Shown: positions 7,274 through 12,257 of the stretch, piece after piece
Layout of the letters: each line of letters begins with the position of its first letter
Numbering within the stretch: position 1 is the first letter of the stretch
DNA from: an uncultured Eubacteriales bacterium
Lineage (GTDB): Bacteria > Bacillota > Clostridia > Christensenellales > UBA1242
DNA: 12,257 bases
NCBI GenBank assembly: GCA_948971535.1
Contig: CARFEX010000016.1
Span: 1-12,257, forward strand
Direction: 5' to 3'
Notes under the pieces: model-generated
The model's input: only the letters and a program-made list of their open reading frames with translations
Database searches by the model: none
What the model was told of the DNA's origin: nothing
Program-made: the position numbers and the translations under genes

Positions 7274-7279
7274 TATAAT
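7274..7279 (+). promoter_or_regulatory. Probable -10 box in front of the tRNA-Lys unit
   Basis: A perfect TATAAT lies at 7274-7279. No good -35 box is found 16-18 bases upstream (7251-7256 is AAATGA). If used, transcription would start near 7286 and run through the structured leader into tRNA-Lys. Otherwise tRNA-Lys depends on read-through from P1/P2 over more than 300 hairpin-rich bases. Confidence 0.45.
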
Positions 7280-7285
7280 TTTAAA

Positions 7286-7390
7286 AGCTCTCAACCTTAA
7301 TTGGAGGGAGATTGGGATGGGGAACCAAAAGTTTAGCGGTTAGGCTTAAGCCGTGTCCGCGTTAAGAACATTAGGTGCCTTCCAAGCAAT
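7286..7390 (+). ncRNA. Candidate structured RNA or leader upstream of tRNA-Lys, family unknown
   Basis: TTGGAGGG (7301-7308) pairs with CCTTCCAA (7378-7385) over 8 bp (one G-T), enclosing about 70 bases. Inside, GCGG (7336-7339) pairs with CCGC (7357-7360), with GGC/GCC closing TTAA at the tip (7343-7352). The sequence is richer in G and in structure than the spacers around it, has no good open frame and follows a TATAAT box. It lacks hallmarks I know for tmRNA, RNase P RNA, SRP RNA or a T-box leader. It is also short for 6S RNA, though that cannot be excluded. It could equally be the processed 5' leader of tRNA-Lys. Confidence 0.35.
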
Positions 7391-7395
7391 GACGA

Positions 7396-7471
7396 GGTCT
7401 ACTAGCTCAGTTGGTAGAGCACATGACTTTTAATCATGGGGTCCCGGGTTCGAGCCCCGGGTAGGCCACCA
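7396..7471 (+). tRNA. tRNA-Lys(TTT)
   Basis: Full cloverleaf with encoded CCA, 76 bases. Acceptor GGTCTAC pairs with GTAGGCC (one T-G), anticodon stem CATGA/TCATG, loop CTTTTAA gives TTT, T arm CCGGG-TTCGAGC-CCCGG. Its last 21 bases (7451-7471) recur exactly at 7757-7777, so it is the intact gene of a tRNA whose 3' end has been duplicated. A terminator follows nine bases later. Confidence 0.97.
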
Positions 7472-7548
7472 CGCGAAAATTCAGACTAAATTGGTCTGGA
7501 TTTTTTTATACAAAAAAATCCAAGGACCTTGACGTCTGTTTTTCGCGT
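7471..7548 (+). other. Long imperfect palindrome (potential cruciform) after tRNA-Lys
   Basis: Successive arms pair: 7471-7479 with 7540-7548 (ACGCGAAAA/TTTTCGCGT), 7482-7486 with 7534-7538 (CAGAC/GTCTG), 7493-7496 with 7525-7528 (GGTC/GACC), and 7497-7507 with 7512-7522, an 11-bp stem closing loop ATAC. This fold competes with the terminator hairpin at 7480-7507 because it buries the terminator's T-tract in a stem. It is repeated, with small changes, in direct repeat copy 2. Confidence 0.7.
7480..7507 (+). terminator. Rho-independent terminator of tRNA-Lys
   Basis: TTCAGAC (7480-7486) pairs with GTCTGGA (7494-7500) around loop TAAATTG, followed by seven Ts (7501-7507). The spacing of eight bases from the CCA end fits a tRNA terminator. 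Confidence 0.85.
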
Positions 7549-7549
7549 T

Positions 7550-7601
7550 ACCGACCAAGCGAAATTGATTTAAAGTTTTAAATCAATTTGTCGGTGCTTT
7601 T
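7550..7601 (+). other. Second long hairpin, overlapping the end of repeat copy 1
   Basis: ACCGAC (7550-7555) pairs with GTCGGT (7590-7595). Within it AAATTGATTTAAA (7562-7574) and TTTAAATCAATTT (7577-7589) form a perfect 13-bp inverted repeat separated by two bases. A short TTTT (7598-7601) follows, so weak terminator activity is possible. Only its 5' part (ACCGACCAAGCGAAA) belongs to the direct repeat, and the inner palindrome is absent after copy 2. Confidence 0.65.
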
Positions 7602-7649
7602 CTGTGCGGTTGAAATTTTTTAGTAATTATTTAACTATATATTATTGCC

Positions 7650-7756
7650 TATTTGCTTAACGCAAACCGAACTCGGGACAGTCCCGGTCGGAGCAATGCA
7701 AAGAAGAATGCGTGCTCGGCCATTCGGCTATTCACTGCATGGTGAATGCCTCATAA
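7650..7756 (+). other. GC-rich, hairpin-rich island between the direct repeats
   Basis: By hand count 7661-7760 contains 55 G+C per 100 bases, against 24 per 100 in 7561-7660. Potential stems are TTTGC/GCAAA (7652-7666), CGGGA/TCCCG inside CCGA/TCGG (7667-7691), and GGC-ATTCAC/GTGAAT-GCC (about 7726-7750). The longest ATG frame in it is 24 codons and looks random. I find no gene. The composition suggests an origin different from the surrounding DNA. Confidence 0.6.
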
Positions 7757-7869
7757 CGAGCCCCGGGTAGGCCACCACGCGAAAATTCAGACTAAATTGG
7801 TCTGGATTTTTTTATACAAAAAATCCTACGACCTTGACGTCTGTTTTTCGCATTGCCGACCAAGCGAAA
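7757..7869 (+). repeat. Direct repeat copy 2 with a 21-base tRNA-Lys 3' remnant
   Basis: The copy starts with the last 21 bases of tRNA-Lys including CCA (7757-7777), without any matching 5' part of the tRNA upstream. It then repeats the terminator and palindrome to GACCAAGCGAAA at 7869. Changes relative to copy 1 weaken the palindrome slightly: one A fewer in the A-tract, CCAAGG to CCTACG, and CGCGTTACC to CGCATTGCC. This would correspond to the far attachment site of an integrated element, or to the tail of a partial duplication. Confidence 0.9.
7786..7813 (+). terminator. Duplicated terminator in repeat copy 2
   Basis: The same TTCAGAC/GTCTGGA stem and seven-T tract as at 7480-7507, here without an intact tRNA in front. 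It should stop any read-through before the gene at 8010. Confidence 0.8.
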
Positions 7870-7922
7870 GTACACATATTTATCACAAAAGTAAAGTTGC
7901 TTTTTGATGAAATATTGGCGGT

Positions 7923-7951
7923 TTGTCGATACTTGATTTTTAAGATAAAAT
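7923..7951 (+). promoter_or_regulatory. Possible promoter of the 8010-8675 gene
   Basis: TTGTCG (7923-7928) and TAAAAT (7946-7951) are spaced by 17 bases, giving a leader of about 50 bases. The remainder of 7870-8009 is plain AT-rich sequence. The match is moderate. Confidence 0.45.
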
Positions 7952-8009
7952 TTGCTTTTATTATACAAATTTGTGAATAAATTAATAAACTAAGCTTCAT
8001 ACTAAAATT

Positions 8010-8675
8010 ATGAAATTATTAAGCTTGATTTTGCCATGTATGTTGGCGGCAACTCCAGTTTGTGAGTTTCAAGGAAGCGGTTTTTTGATTGACGAGTGGA
8101 AGATCAGTCAGGTTTATGTTTCCTCGCAAAATCAAAGTGAGTATAAGGAAGATGTTATCATAAAAGTTAAAACAGGAGCTGAAGAAATTTGCATTGTTCC
8201 TACTGTAAATTATGGTTACGACCCTAGTGTATTTTTAGGTGACTTTGTTGGAAATGGATTGAGTCAGATTTTTTATTCGGTCAATAGTGGTGGTAGTGGA
8301 GCATACTCTGCAGGTCAAGTTATATCCCTGCAAGGTGGAGAAACAAAAATTATATTTGATAGTGAAAACTTTAAAAACACTGCTGTTGGAAAGCTTAACG
8401 AGAATATAGTTAAGATAGAATATAAAAATCAAAACTATTATATTGATGCAACAAATGCCGATTTAAGTGGTGAAAAAGAGGTGTATATTTCTGATGTAAA
8501 TACAGTTATGCCAATTTATAATGGTGGTCTCGGCAAATACCAAATAATGCAACTTCAAAAAGTGTATATTGATTACACTGCAAATAATGTCGGCTATCTT
8601 GCGAGCATTATTGATTTAACACTTGACGGAGGGAAAATAGTCAGTGTAGGAACATTTAGTAACTTTGACTATTAA
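8010..8675 (+). CDS. Probably exported protein with an FG-GAP/VCBS-like segment, function unknown
   Basis: The 221-residue product begins with a short lysine-plus-hydrophobic stretch (MKLLSLILPCMLAATP), which may be a signal peptide; there is no clear lipobox. Residues 74-106 (VFLGDFVGNGLSQIFYSV, then GGSGAYSAG) resemble the GDxxGDGxxD strand-loop of FG-GAP/VCBS-like beta-propeller blades, a pattern seen in exported proteins of Firmicutes. No catalytic motif is visible. The frame is closed upstream by TAA at 7986-7988 and ATG 8010 is the first start, but there is no Shine-Dalgarno sequence. The start codon also lies in a small inverted repeat (TTCATA 7996-8001, TATGAA 8009-8014). The gene has no visible operon partner. 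The frame is convincing as protein; the function is not known. Confidence 0.75.
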   Translation: MKLLSLILPCMLAATPVCEFQGSGFLIDEWKISQVYVSSQNQSEYKEDVIIKVKTGAEEICIVPTVNYGYDPSVFLGDFVGNGLSQIFYSVNSGGSGAYSAGQVISLQGGETKIIFDSENFKNTAVGKLNENIVKIEYKNQNYYIDATNADLSGEKEVYISDVNTVMPIYNGGLGKYQIMQLQKVYIDYTANNVGYLASIIDLTLDGGKIVSVGTFSNFDY

Positions 8676-8680
8676 TTTGT

Positions 8681-8709
8681 TTGCATTTTTAACTTTTTTG
8701 TGATATATT
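8681..8709 (+). promoter_or_regulatory. Promoter of the 8730-9299 gene
   Basis: TTGCAT (8681-8686) and TATATT (8704-8709) are 17 bases apart, with TG at 8701-8702 making an extended -10. The start would fall at about 8716, so the leader consists of little more than the ribosome binding site GAGGT (8716-8720). Confidence 0.65.
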
Positions 8710-8729
8710 GTTGTTGAGGTAGATTAACT

Positions 8730-9299
8730 ATGATTCAAATTAAAAACAAAAGAGATTCAGTTAAAAAAATCAAAGAGCTCAAGTTAAACAACTTTCCAGA
8801 AGATGTTTTTTCTACTAGTGACCTTGTTTCTATTGAAAAGTTTTTTAAAAAATATAGTGCAGAAGAATATTGTATGCGTACCACTAGCAAGGCAAAAGGG
8901 CAATTCTTTTTTGTGAAAGATTTTCAAGAGTGCAAAGCTTTGCTTTCAAAATTTAAAGACGAAGTGACGATTTGCGTTTCTTATAATCCTTATAAAGAGG
9001 ATATTGTTTTAGTAGGCGATATAAAAGTATCAAGAATGTCAAGCGGAGATATTGTAGACATTGTTGCAAGAACTGACCCTGAAGCAACTCAGCGAAATAT
9101 TTATGACGACCCAGAGTACAACTATCACGCAAGCCTTGACGACGATAAAGTATGGAAGATCCCTGGCTTTTCAAAAATCATGAACTATATTGTCGAGCAT
9201 GAACTTTACGATATGATTATTGAATTTATTGTTTATGATATTAAAGTTGGAATAAACAAAGAAAATGTTGTTATTGTTGAAATCAGAACTGATTATTGA
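8730..9299 (+). CDS. Unassigned 189-residue cytosolic protein upstream of ppdK
   Basis: No signal peptide or membrane segment is visible. The N-terminal third is lysine-rich and helical in character; the remainder alternates strands and helices. Two stretches stand out: MRTTSKAKGQFFFVKDF (49-65) and IIEFIVYD with VGINKENVVIVEIRTDY at the very C-terminus (163-189). A conserved-looking Arg near the start and an E-I-R ending after a Glu-Phe strand resemble parts of ATP-grasp domains, but I see no full ATP-binding set, so this is only a suggestion. GAGGT (8716-8720) lies nine bases before the ATG. The gene has its own promoter and terminator, so it is not co-transcribed with ppdK. I do not recognise the family. 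Confidence 0.8.
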   Translation: MIQIKNKRDSVKKIKELKLNNFPEDVFSTSDLVSIEKFFKKYSAEEYCMRTTSKAKGQFFFVKDFQECKALLSKFKDEVTICVSYNPYKEDIVLVGDIKVSRMSSGDIVDIVARTDPEATQRNIYDDPEYNYHASLDDDKVWKIPGFSKIMNYIVEHELYDMIIEFIVYDIKVGINKENVVIVEIRTDY

Positions 9300-9326
9300 A
9301 AGAGAGTTTTACGACTTTCTTTTTTT
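9299..9326 (+). terminator. Rho-independent terminator after the 8730-9299 gene
   Basis: AAAGAGAGT (9299-9307) pairs with ACTTTCTTT (9314-9322) over 9 bp with one G-T, loop TTTACG, followed by TTTT. The stem begins at the last base of the TGA stop codon, as in the terminator at 157-185. Confidence 0.75.
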
Positions 9327-9370
9327 ATAAAAAATCTAAAAAAATTAATTTATAAATCATGTTATTTTGT

Positions 9371-9399
9371 TTGCCTATTTTTTTTATTTTGTTTATAAT
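9371..9399 (+). promoter_or_regulatory. Promoter of ppdK
   Basis: TTGCCT (9371-9376) and a perfect TATAAT (9394-9399) are 17 bases apart. The start near 9406 leaves a leader of about 20 bases containing AAGGAG (9414-9419). No regulatory palindrome or riboswitch fits in this space. Confidence 0.75.
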
Positions 9400-9425
9400 A
9401 TCTCTTGTAAAAAAAGGAGAAAAAA

Positions 9426-12053
9426 ATGAAAAAATTTGTTTACTTATTCAAAGAAGCAGACGGAAAGAACAAAGCTCTTTTTGGTGGAAAGGGAGCTAAC
9501 CTTGCTCAGATGACTAGTCTTGGACTTCCAGTTCCTCAAGGCTTTATCATCTCAACTGAGGCTTGTACAAAATATTATCAAGATGGTAGAATGATTAACG
9601 ATAATATCGTAAATCAAATCAAATCTCAACTTGCTGCTCTTGAAAAAATGACAGGCAAGAAATTTGGTGATGTTAAAAATCCTCTTCTTGTTTCTGTTCG
9701 TTCAGGTGCTAGAGTTTCTATGCCTGGTATGATGGATACAATTCTTAATCTTGGTCTTAATGACGAAGTTGTTGAAGGACTAGCTTCTCTTACTGGCAAT
9801 CCTCGTTTTGCATATGACTCATATAGAAGATTTATCCAAATGTTCAGTGATGTTGTTATGCAACAAGAAAAATCTAAATATGAAAGAATTCTTGACAAAC
9901 TTAAAGCTAAGAAAGGTGTAGAATTCGATAAAGACCTTTCTGCTGAAGACCTTAAAGAACTTGTAGTACTTTTCAAAGATCTCTATAAAAAGGCTCAGGG
10001 AGAAGATTTCCCACAAGAACCTCAAGTTCAACTTATTGAAGCTGTAAAAGCTGTATTCCGTTCTTGGGATAACGATAGAGCGAACATTTATAGAAGAATG
10101 CATGACATTCCTTATGAATGGGGAACTGCTGTTAACGTTCAATCAATGGTATTTGGAAATATGGGCGAAGATTCTGGTACAGGTGTTGCTTTCTCTCGTA
10201 ATCCTTCAACTGGTGAAAACAAACTTTATGGCGAATACCTTATGAACGCACAGGGCGAAGATGTTGTTGCTGGAATAAGAACACCTCTTCCTATTGCCAC
10301 TCTTGCAGAACAAAATCCTGCAGTTTACAAGCAATTTGAAGCTATTGCTAAAAAACTTGAAAAACACAATAAAGATATGCAAGATATGGAATTTACTATT
10401 GAAAAGGGTAAACTCTATATGCTTCAAACTCGTAACGGAAAGAGAACTGCAAAGGCTGCGCTTAAAGTTGCTGTAGACCTTGTAAAAGAAAAAATGATTT
10501 CAGAAAAAGAAGCACTTATGATGCTTGACCCAAAACAACTTGATGCTTTATTGCATCCTCAATTTGATGCTGCTTCTCTTAAAAAAGCAAATGTAATTGG
10601 TGAAGCTCTTCCTGCATCTCCTGGTGCAGCTTGTGGTAAAATTTGCTTTACTGCTGAAAAAGCTAAAGAACTTGGCGAAAAGAAAGAAAAAGTTGTTCTT
10701 GTTCGTCTTGAAACATCTCCTGAAGATATCGAAGGTATGGCTGCTTCTCAAGGTATCTTGACAGCTCGTGGTGGTATGACTTCTCACGCAGCCGTAGTTG
10801 CTCGTGGTATGGGTACTGCTTGTGTCGCTGGTTGCTCAGCTATCAAATTTGCAGAAGATGAAAAATCTTTCACACTTGGTGGAAAGAAATATGTTGAAGG
10901 TGATATTATTTCATTTGATGGTTCAACAGGAAAAATTTATGATGGTGAAATCAAAACTGAACCTGCAAAAATTTCAGGTGAGTTTGCTACAATTATGGCT
11001 TGGGCTGACAAATATAGAAATCTTCAAGTTAGAACTAATGCAGACAATCCAAAAGATGCTAAAAATGCATTCAACTTTGGTGCTGAAGGTGTAGGCCTTT
11101 GCAGAACAGAACATATGTTCTTTGAAGCTGATAGAATTCCTGCAGTTAGAGAAATGATTGTTTCTACTACTGTTGAAGAACGTAAAAAAGCTCTTGCAAA
11201 ACTTCTTCCAATGCAAAAGAAAGACTTTAAAGGCATTTATAAATCAATGGAAGGTATGCCTGTAACTATCAGATTCCTTGACCCACCACTTCACGAGTTC
11301 CTTCCTCATGAAGATGAAGAAATCAAAGCTCTCGCTAAGGAAATGGGACTTACTTTCGCTAGACTTAAAGAAACAGTAGAAAGTCTCCATGAATTTAACC
11401 CAATGATGGGACATCGTGGACTTCGTCTTGCTGTAACTTATCCTGAAATTGCAGAAATGCAAACTCAAGCGGTAATAGAAGCTGCTATTGAAGTAAACAA
11501 AGAAAAGGGATACAACATTGTTCCTGAAATCATGATACCTCTTACATGTGATAGCAAAGAGTTCAAATATGTTCGTGATATTGTTGCTAACAAAGCTGAT
11601 GAAATCATTGCAAAGAAAGGTGTAACTCTTTCTTACAAGATTGGTACTATGATGGAAATTCCACGTGCTTGTCTTACTGCTGATGAAGTTGCTAAGAGTG
11701 CAGAGTTCTTCTCATTTGGTACAAATGACCTTACTCAAATGACTTATGGTTTCAGCCGTGACGATGCTGCAAAATTCCTAGATGTATATTATTCTAAAAA
11801 GATTTTTGAAAGCGATCCATTTGCTAGAATCGACCAAAATGGTGTTGGTAAACTTGTTAAAATGGCTGCTGAACTTGGTAAAAAAGTTAGACCTGATATC
11901 AAACTCGGTATTTGTGGTGAACATGGTGGTGACCCATCAAGTGTAGAATTCTGCCACAACTGCGGACTCACTTATGTGTCTTGCTCTCCATACAGAGTTC
12001 CTATTGCAAAACTTGCAGCTGCTCAAGCAAACATCAAAAATCCAAGAAAATAG
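9426..12053 (+). CDS. ppdK: Pyruvate, phosphate dikinase
   Basis: The 875-residue enzyme interconverts pyruvate, ATP and phosphate with PEP, AMP and pyrophosphate in the cytosol. The N-terminal ATP-grasp part has FGGKGANLAQM (19-29), VSVRSGARVSMPGMMD and LQTRNGKRT. The swivelling domain carries the phosphorylated histidine in GGMTSHAAVVARGMG (H454), and the C-terminal PEP/pyruvate barrel has GVGLCRTEHMFF, MGHRGLRL, FSFGTNDLTQM and the catalytic cysteine in CGEHGGDPSS (C830). These match H455 and C831 of the Clostridium symbiosum enzyme and the length is normal, so it should be active. GGAG ends six bases before the ATG. T452 precedes the histidine by two, as in regulated plant enzymes, but no regulatory kinase gene is in view. 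Codon use (CTT, GCT, GGT) suggests strong expression. It is monocistronic. Confidence 0.98.
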   Translation: MKKFVYLFKEADGKNKALFGGKGANLAQMTSLGLPVPQGFIISTEACTKYYQDGRMINDNIVNQIKSQLAALEKMTGKKFGDVKNPLLVSVRSGARVSMPGMMDTILNLGLNDEVVEGLASLTGNPRFAYDSYRRFIQMFSDVVMQQEKSKYERILDKLKAKKGVEFDKDLSAEDLKELVVLFKDLYKKAQGEDFPQEPQVQLIEAVKAVFRSWDNDRANIYRRMHDIPYEWGTAVNVQSMVFGNMGEDSGTGVAFSRNPSTGENKLYGEYLMNAQGEDVVAGIRTPLPIATLAEQNPAVYKQFEAIAKKLEKHNKDMQDMEFTIEKGKLYMLQTRNGKRTAKAALKVAVDLVKEKMISEKEALMMLDPKQLDALLHPQFDAASLKKANVIGEALPASPGAACGKICFTAEKAKELGEKKEKVVLVRLETSPEDIEGMAASQGILTARGGMTSHAAVVARGMGTACVAGCSAIKFAEDEKSFTLGGKKYVEGDIISFDGSTGKIYDGEIKTEPAKISGEFATIMAWADKYRNLQVRTNADNPKDAKNAFNFGAEGVGLCRTEHMFFEADRIPAVREMIVSTTVEERKKALAKLLPMQKKDFKGIYKSMEGMPVTIRFLDPPLHEFLPHEDEEIKALAKEMGLTFARLKETVESLHEFNPMMGHRGLRLAVTYPEIAEMQTQAVIEAAIEVNKEKGYNIVPEIMIPLTCDSKEFKYVRDIVANKADEIIAKKGVTLSYKIGTMMEIPRACLTADEVAKSAEFFSFGTNDLTQMTYGFSRDDAAKFLDVYYSKKIFESDPFARIDQNGVGKLVKMAAELGKKVRPDIKLGICGEHGGDPSSVEFCHNCGLTYVSCSPYRVPIAKLAAAQANIKNPRK

Positions 12054-12076
12054 TATGATAAATAACTTGAATAAAT

Positions 12077-12107
12077 AAAAAACATACCAAATCAGGTATG
12101 TTTTTTT
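12077..12107 (+). terminator. Bidirectional terminator between ppdK and the convergent gene
   Basis: AACATACC (12081-12088) pairs with GGTATGTT (12095-12102) around AAATCA. Six As (12077-12082) precede the stem and a T-tract to 12107 follows, so it can act on both strands. Confidence 0.88.
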
Positions 12108-12123
12108 GTTAGCTTAAAAAGTA

Positions 12124-12257
12124 TTAATTATTTTCAAAATTTTCTAATTTAAAATTTTTATTATCTTGTTTGTTTGTATTAAAATTTGTATTAGAATTTT
12201 TTTGTAGTTTTGAACTTTTGATATAACTATTAAATTTCTCATCATTTTTAATATCAT
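12124..12257 (-). CDS. Probable C-terminal tail of a convergent gene, unidentified
   Basis: On the minus strand a frame is open from the window edge (first full codon 12255) to TAA at 12126-12124, giving 43 residues. The tail is hydrophilic and rich in Asn and Lys (for example NTNFNTNKQDNKNF), like a disordered C-terminus. Such an open frame is unusual in DNA this AT-rich, and the bidirectional terminator just beyond it fits a converging gene. No family can be assigned from the tail. Confidence 0.45.
   Translation of the reverse strand, partial: DIKNDEKFNSYIKSSKLQKNSNTNFNTNKQDNKNFKLENFENN

Larger units (their letters stand above)
7451..7564 (+). repeat. Direct repeat copy 1, starting inside tRNA-Lys
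   Basis: This 114-base copy runs from the T loop of tRNA-Lys through its terminator and a long palindrome to GACCAAGCGAAA. Copy 2 lies 306 bases downstream. By eye the two differ by four substitutions and one A in a homopolymer. The repeat begins at CGAG in the T loop, and sequences on the outer sides of both copies are unrelated. Shared tRNA 3' ends are the classic signature of tyrosine-recombinase attachment sites. Confidence 0.9.

Noticed and set aside
7286..7390. T-box leader (GGGATGGGGAACC slightly resembles the T-box sequence)
   Set aside because: No proper AGGGTGGnACCGCG motif, no specifier stem, and the downstream gene is a tRNA, not an aminoacyl-tRNA synthetase or amino-acid gene.
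7696..7770. 24-codon ATG frame inside the GC-rich island
   Set aside because: Short, no Shine-Dalgarno site, and it runs into the tRNA-Lys fragment.
7451..7869. CRISPR-like repeat pair
   Set aside because: Only two copies, each over 110 bp and containing tRNA sequence, with one long interval; no spacers or cas genes.

Overview
The window looks like part of the chromosome of a low-GC, Gram-positive-type bacterium (Bacillota, most likely a clostridial relative). The grounds are AT-rich DNA, strong AGGAG ribosome binding sites, sigma-A-type promoters, tRNA genes with encoded CCA, and the WhiA-DnaE-PfkA gene order typical of Clostridia. I see no phage or transposase gene. I cannot name a species.

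Layout. (1) 1-185: the end of an unidentified gene whose stop codon lies inside a terminator. (2) 187-6444: a four-gene operon, namely a PHP-family metal hydrolase, whiA (TTG start overlapping the previous stop), dnaE (DNA polymerase III alpha) and a divergent 6-phosphofructokinase. (3) 6431-7471: a stable-RNA block with two tandem strong promoters and tRNA-Gly(TCC), Arg(TCT), His(GTG), Gln(CTG), Gln(TTG) and Lys(TTT), with stretches of hairpin-forming DNA between the last three and a structured leader in front of tRNA-Lys. (4) 7451-7869: two ~113-bp direct repeats, 306 bp apart. Each holds the last 21 bases of tRNA-Lys, its terminator and a long palindrome, and they bracket about 190 bp that includes a GC-rich, hairpin-rich island. 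This is the most unusual part of the window and resembles a tRNA-targeted integration scar or a very small element. (5) 8010-9299: two unassigned monocistronic genes, one for a probably exported protein and one for a 189-residue cytosolic protein. (6) 9426-12053: pyruvate phosphate dikinase (ppdK) with its own consensus promoter and a bidirectional terminator. (7) 12124-12257: the probable tail of a convergent gene.

How the genes fit together. The operon joins DNA replication (DnaE), a WhiA-type cell-division/chromosome regulator and a glycolytic enzyme. The phosphofructokinase and PPDK are both control points of glycolysis. The PFK has changes at positions that bind Mg-ATP and help decide ATP versus pyrophosphate use, which matters because PPDK links PEP/pyruvate with AMP and pyrophosphate. 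That functional link is inference. No defence system, CRISPR array or biosynthetic cluster is visible. The candidates for something new are the tRNA-Lys repeat/hairpin locus, the RNA-like leader before tRNA-Lys, the atypical PFK and the small protein next to PPDK.
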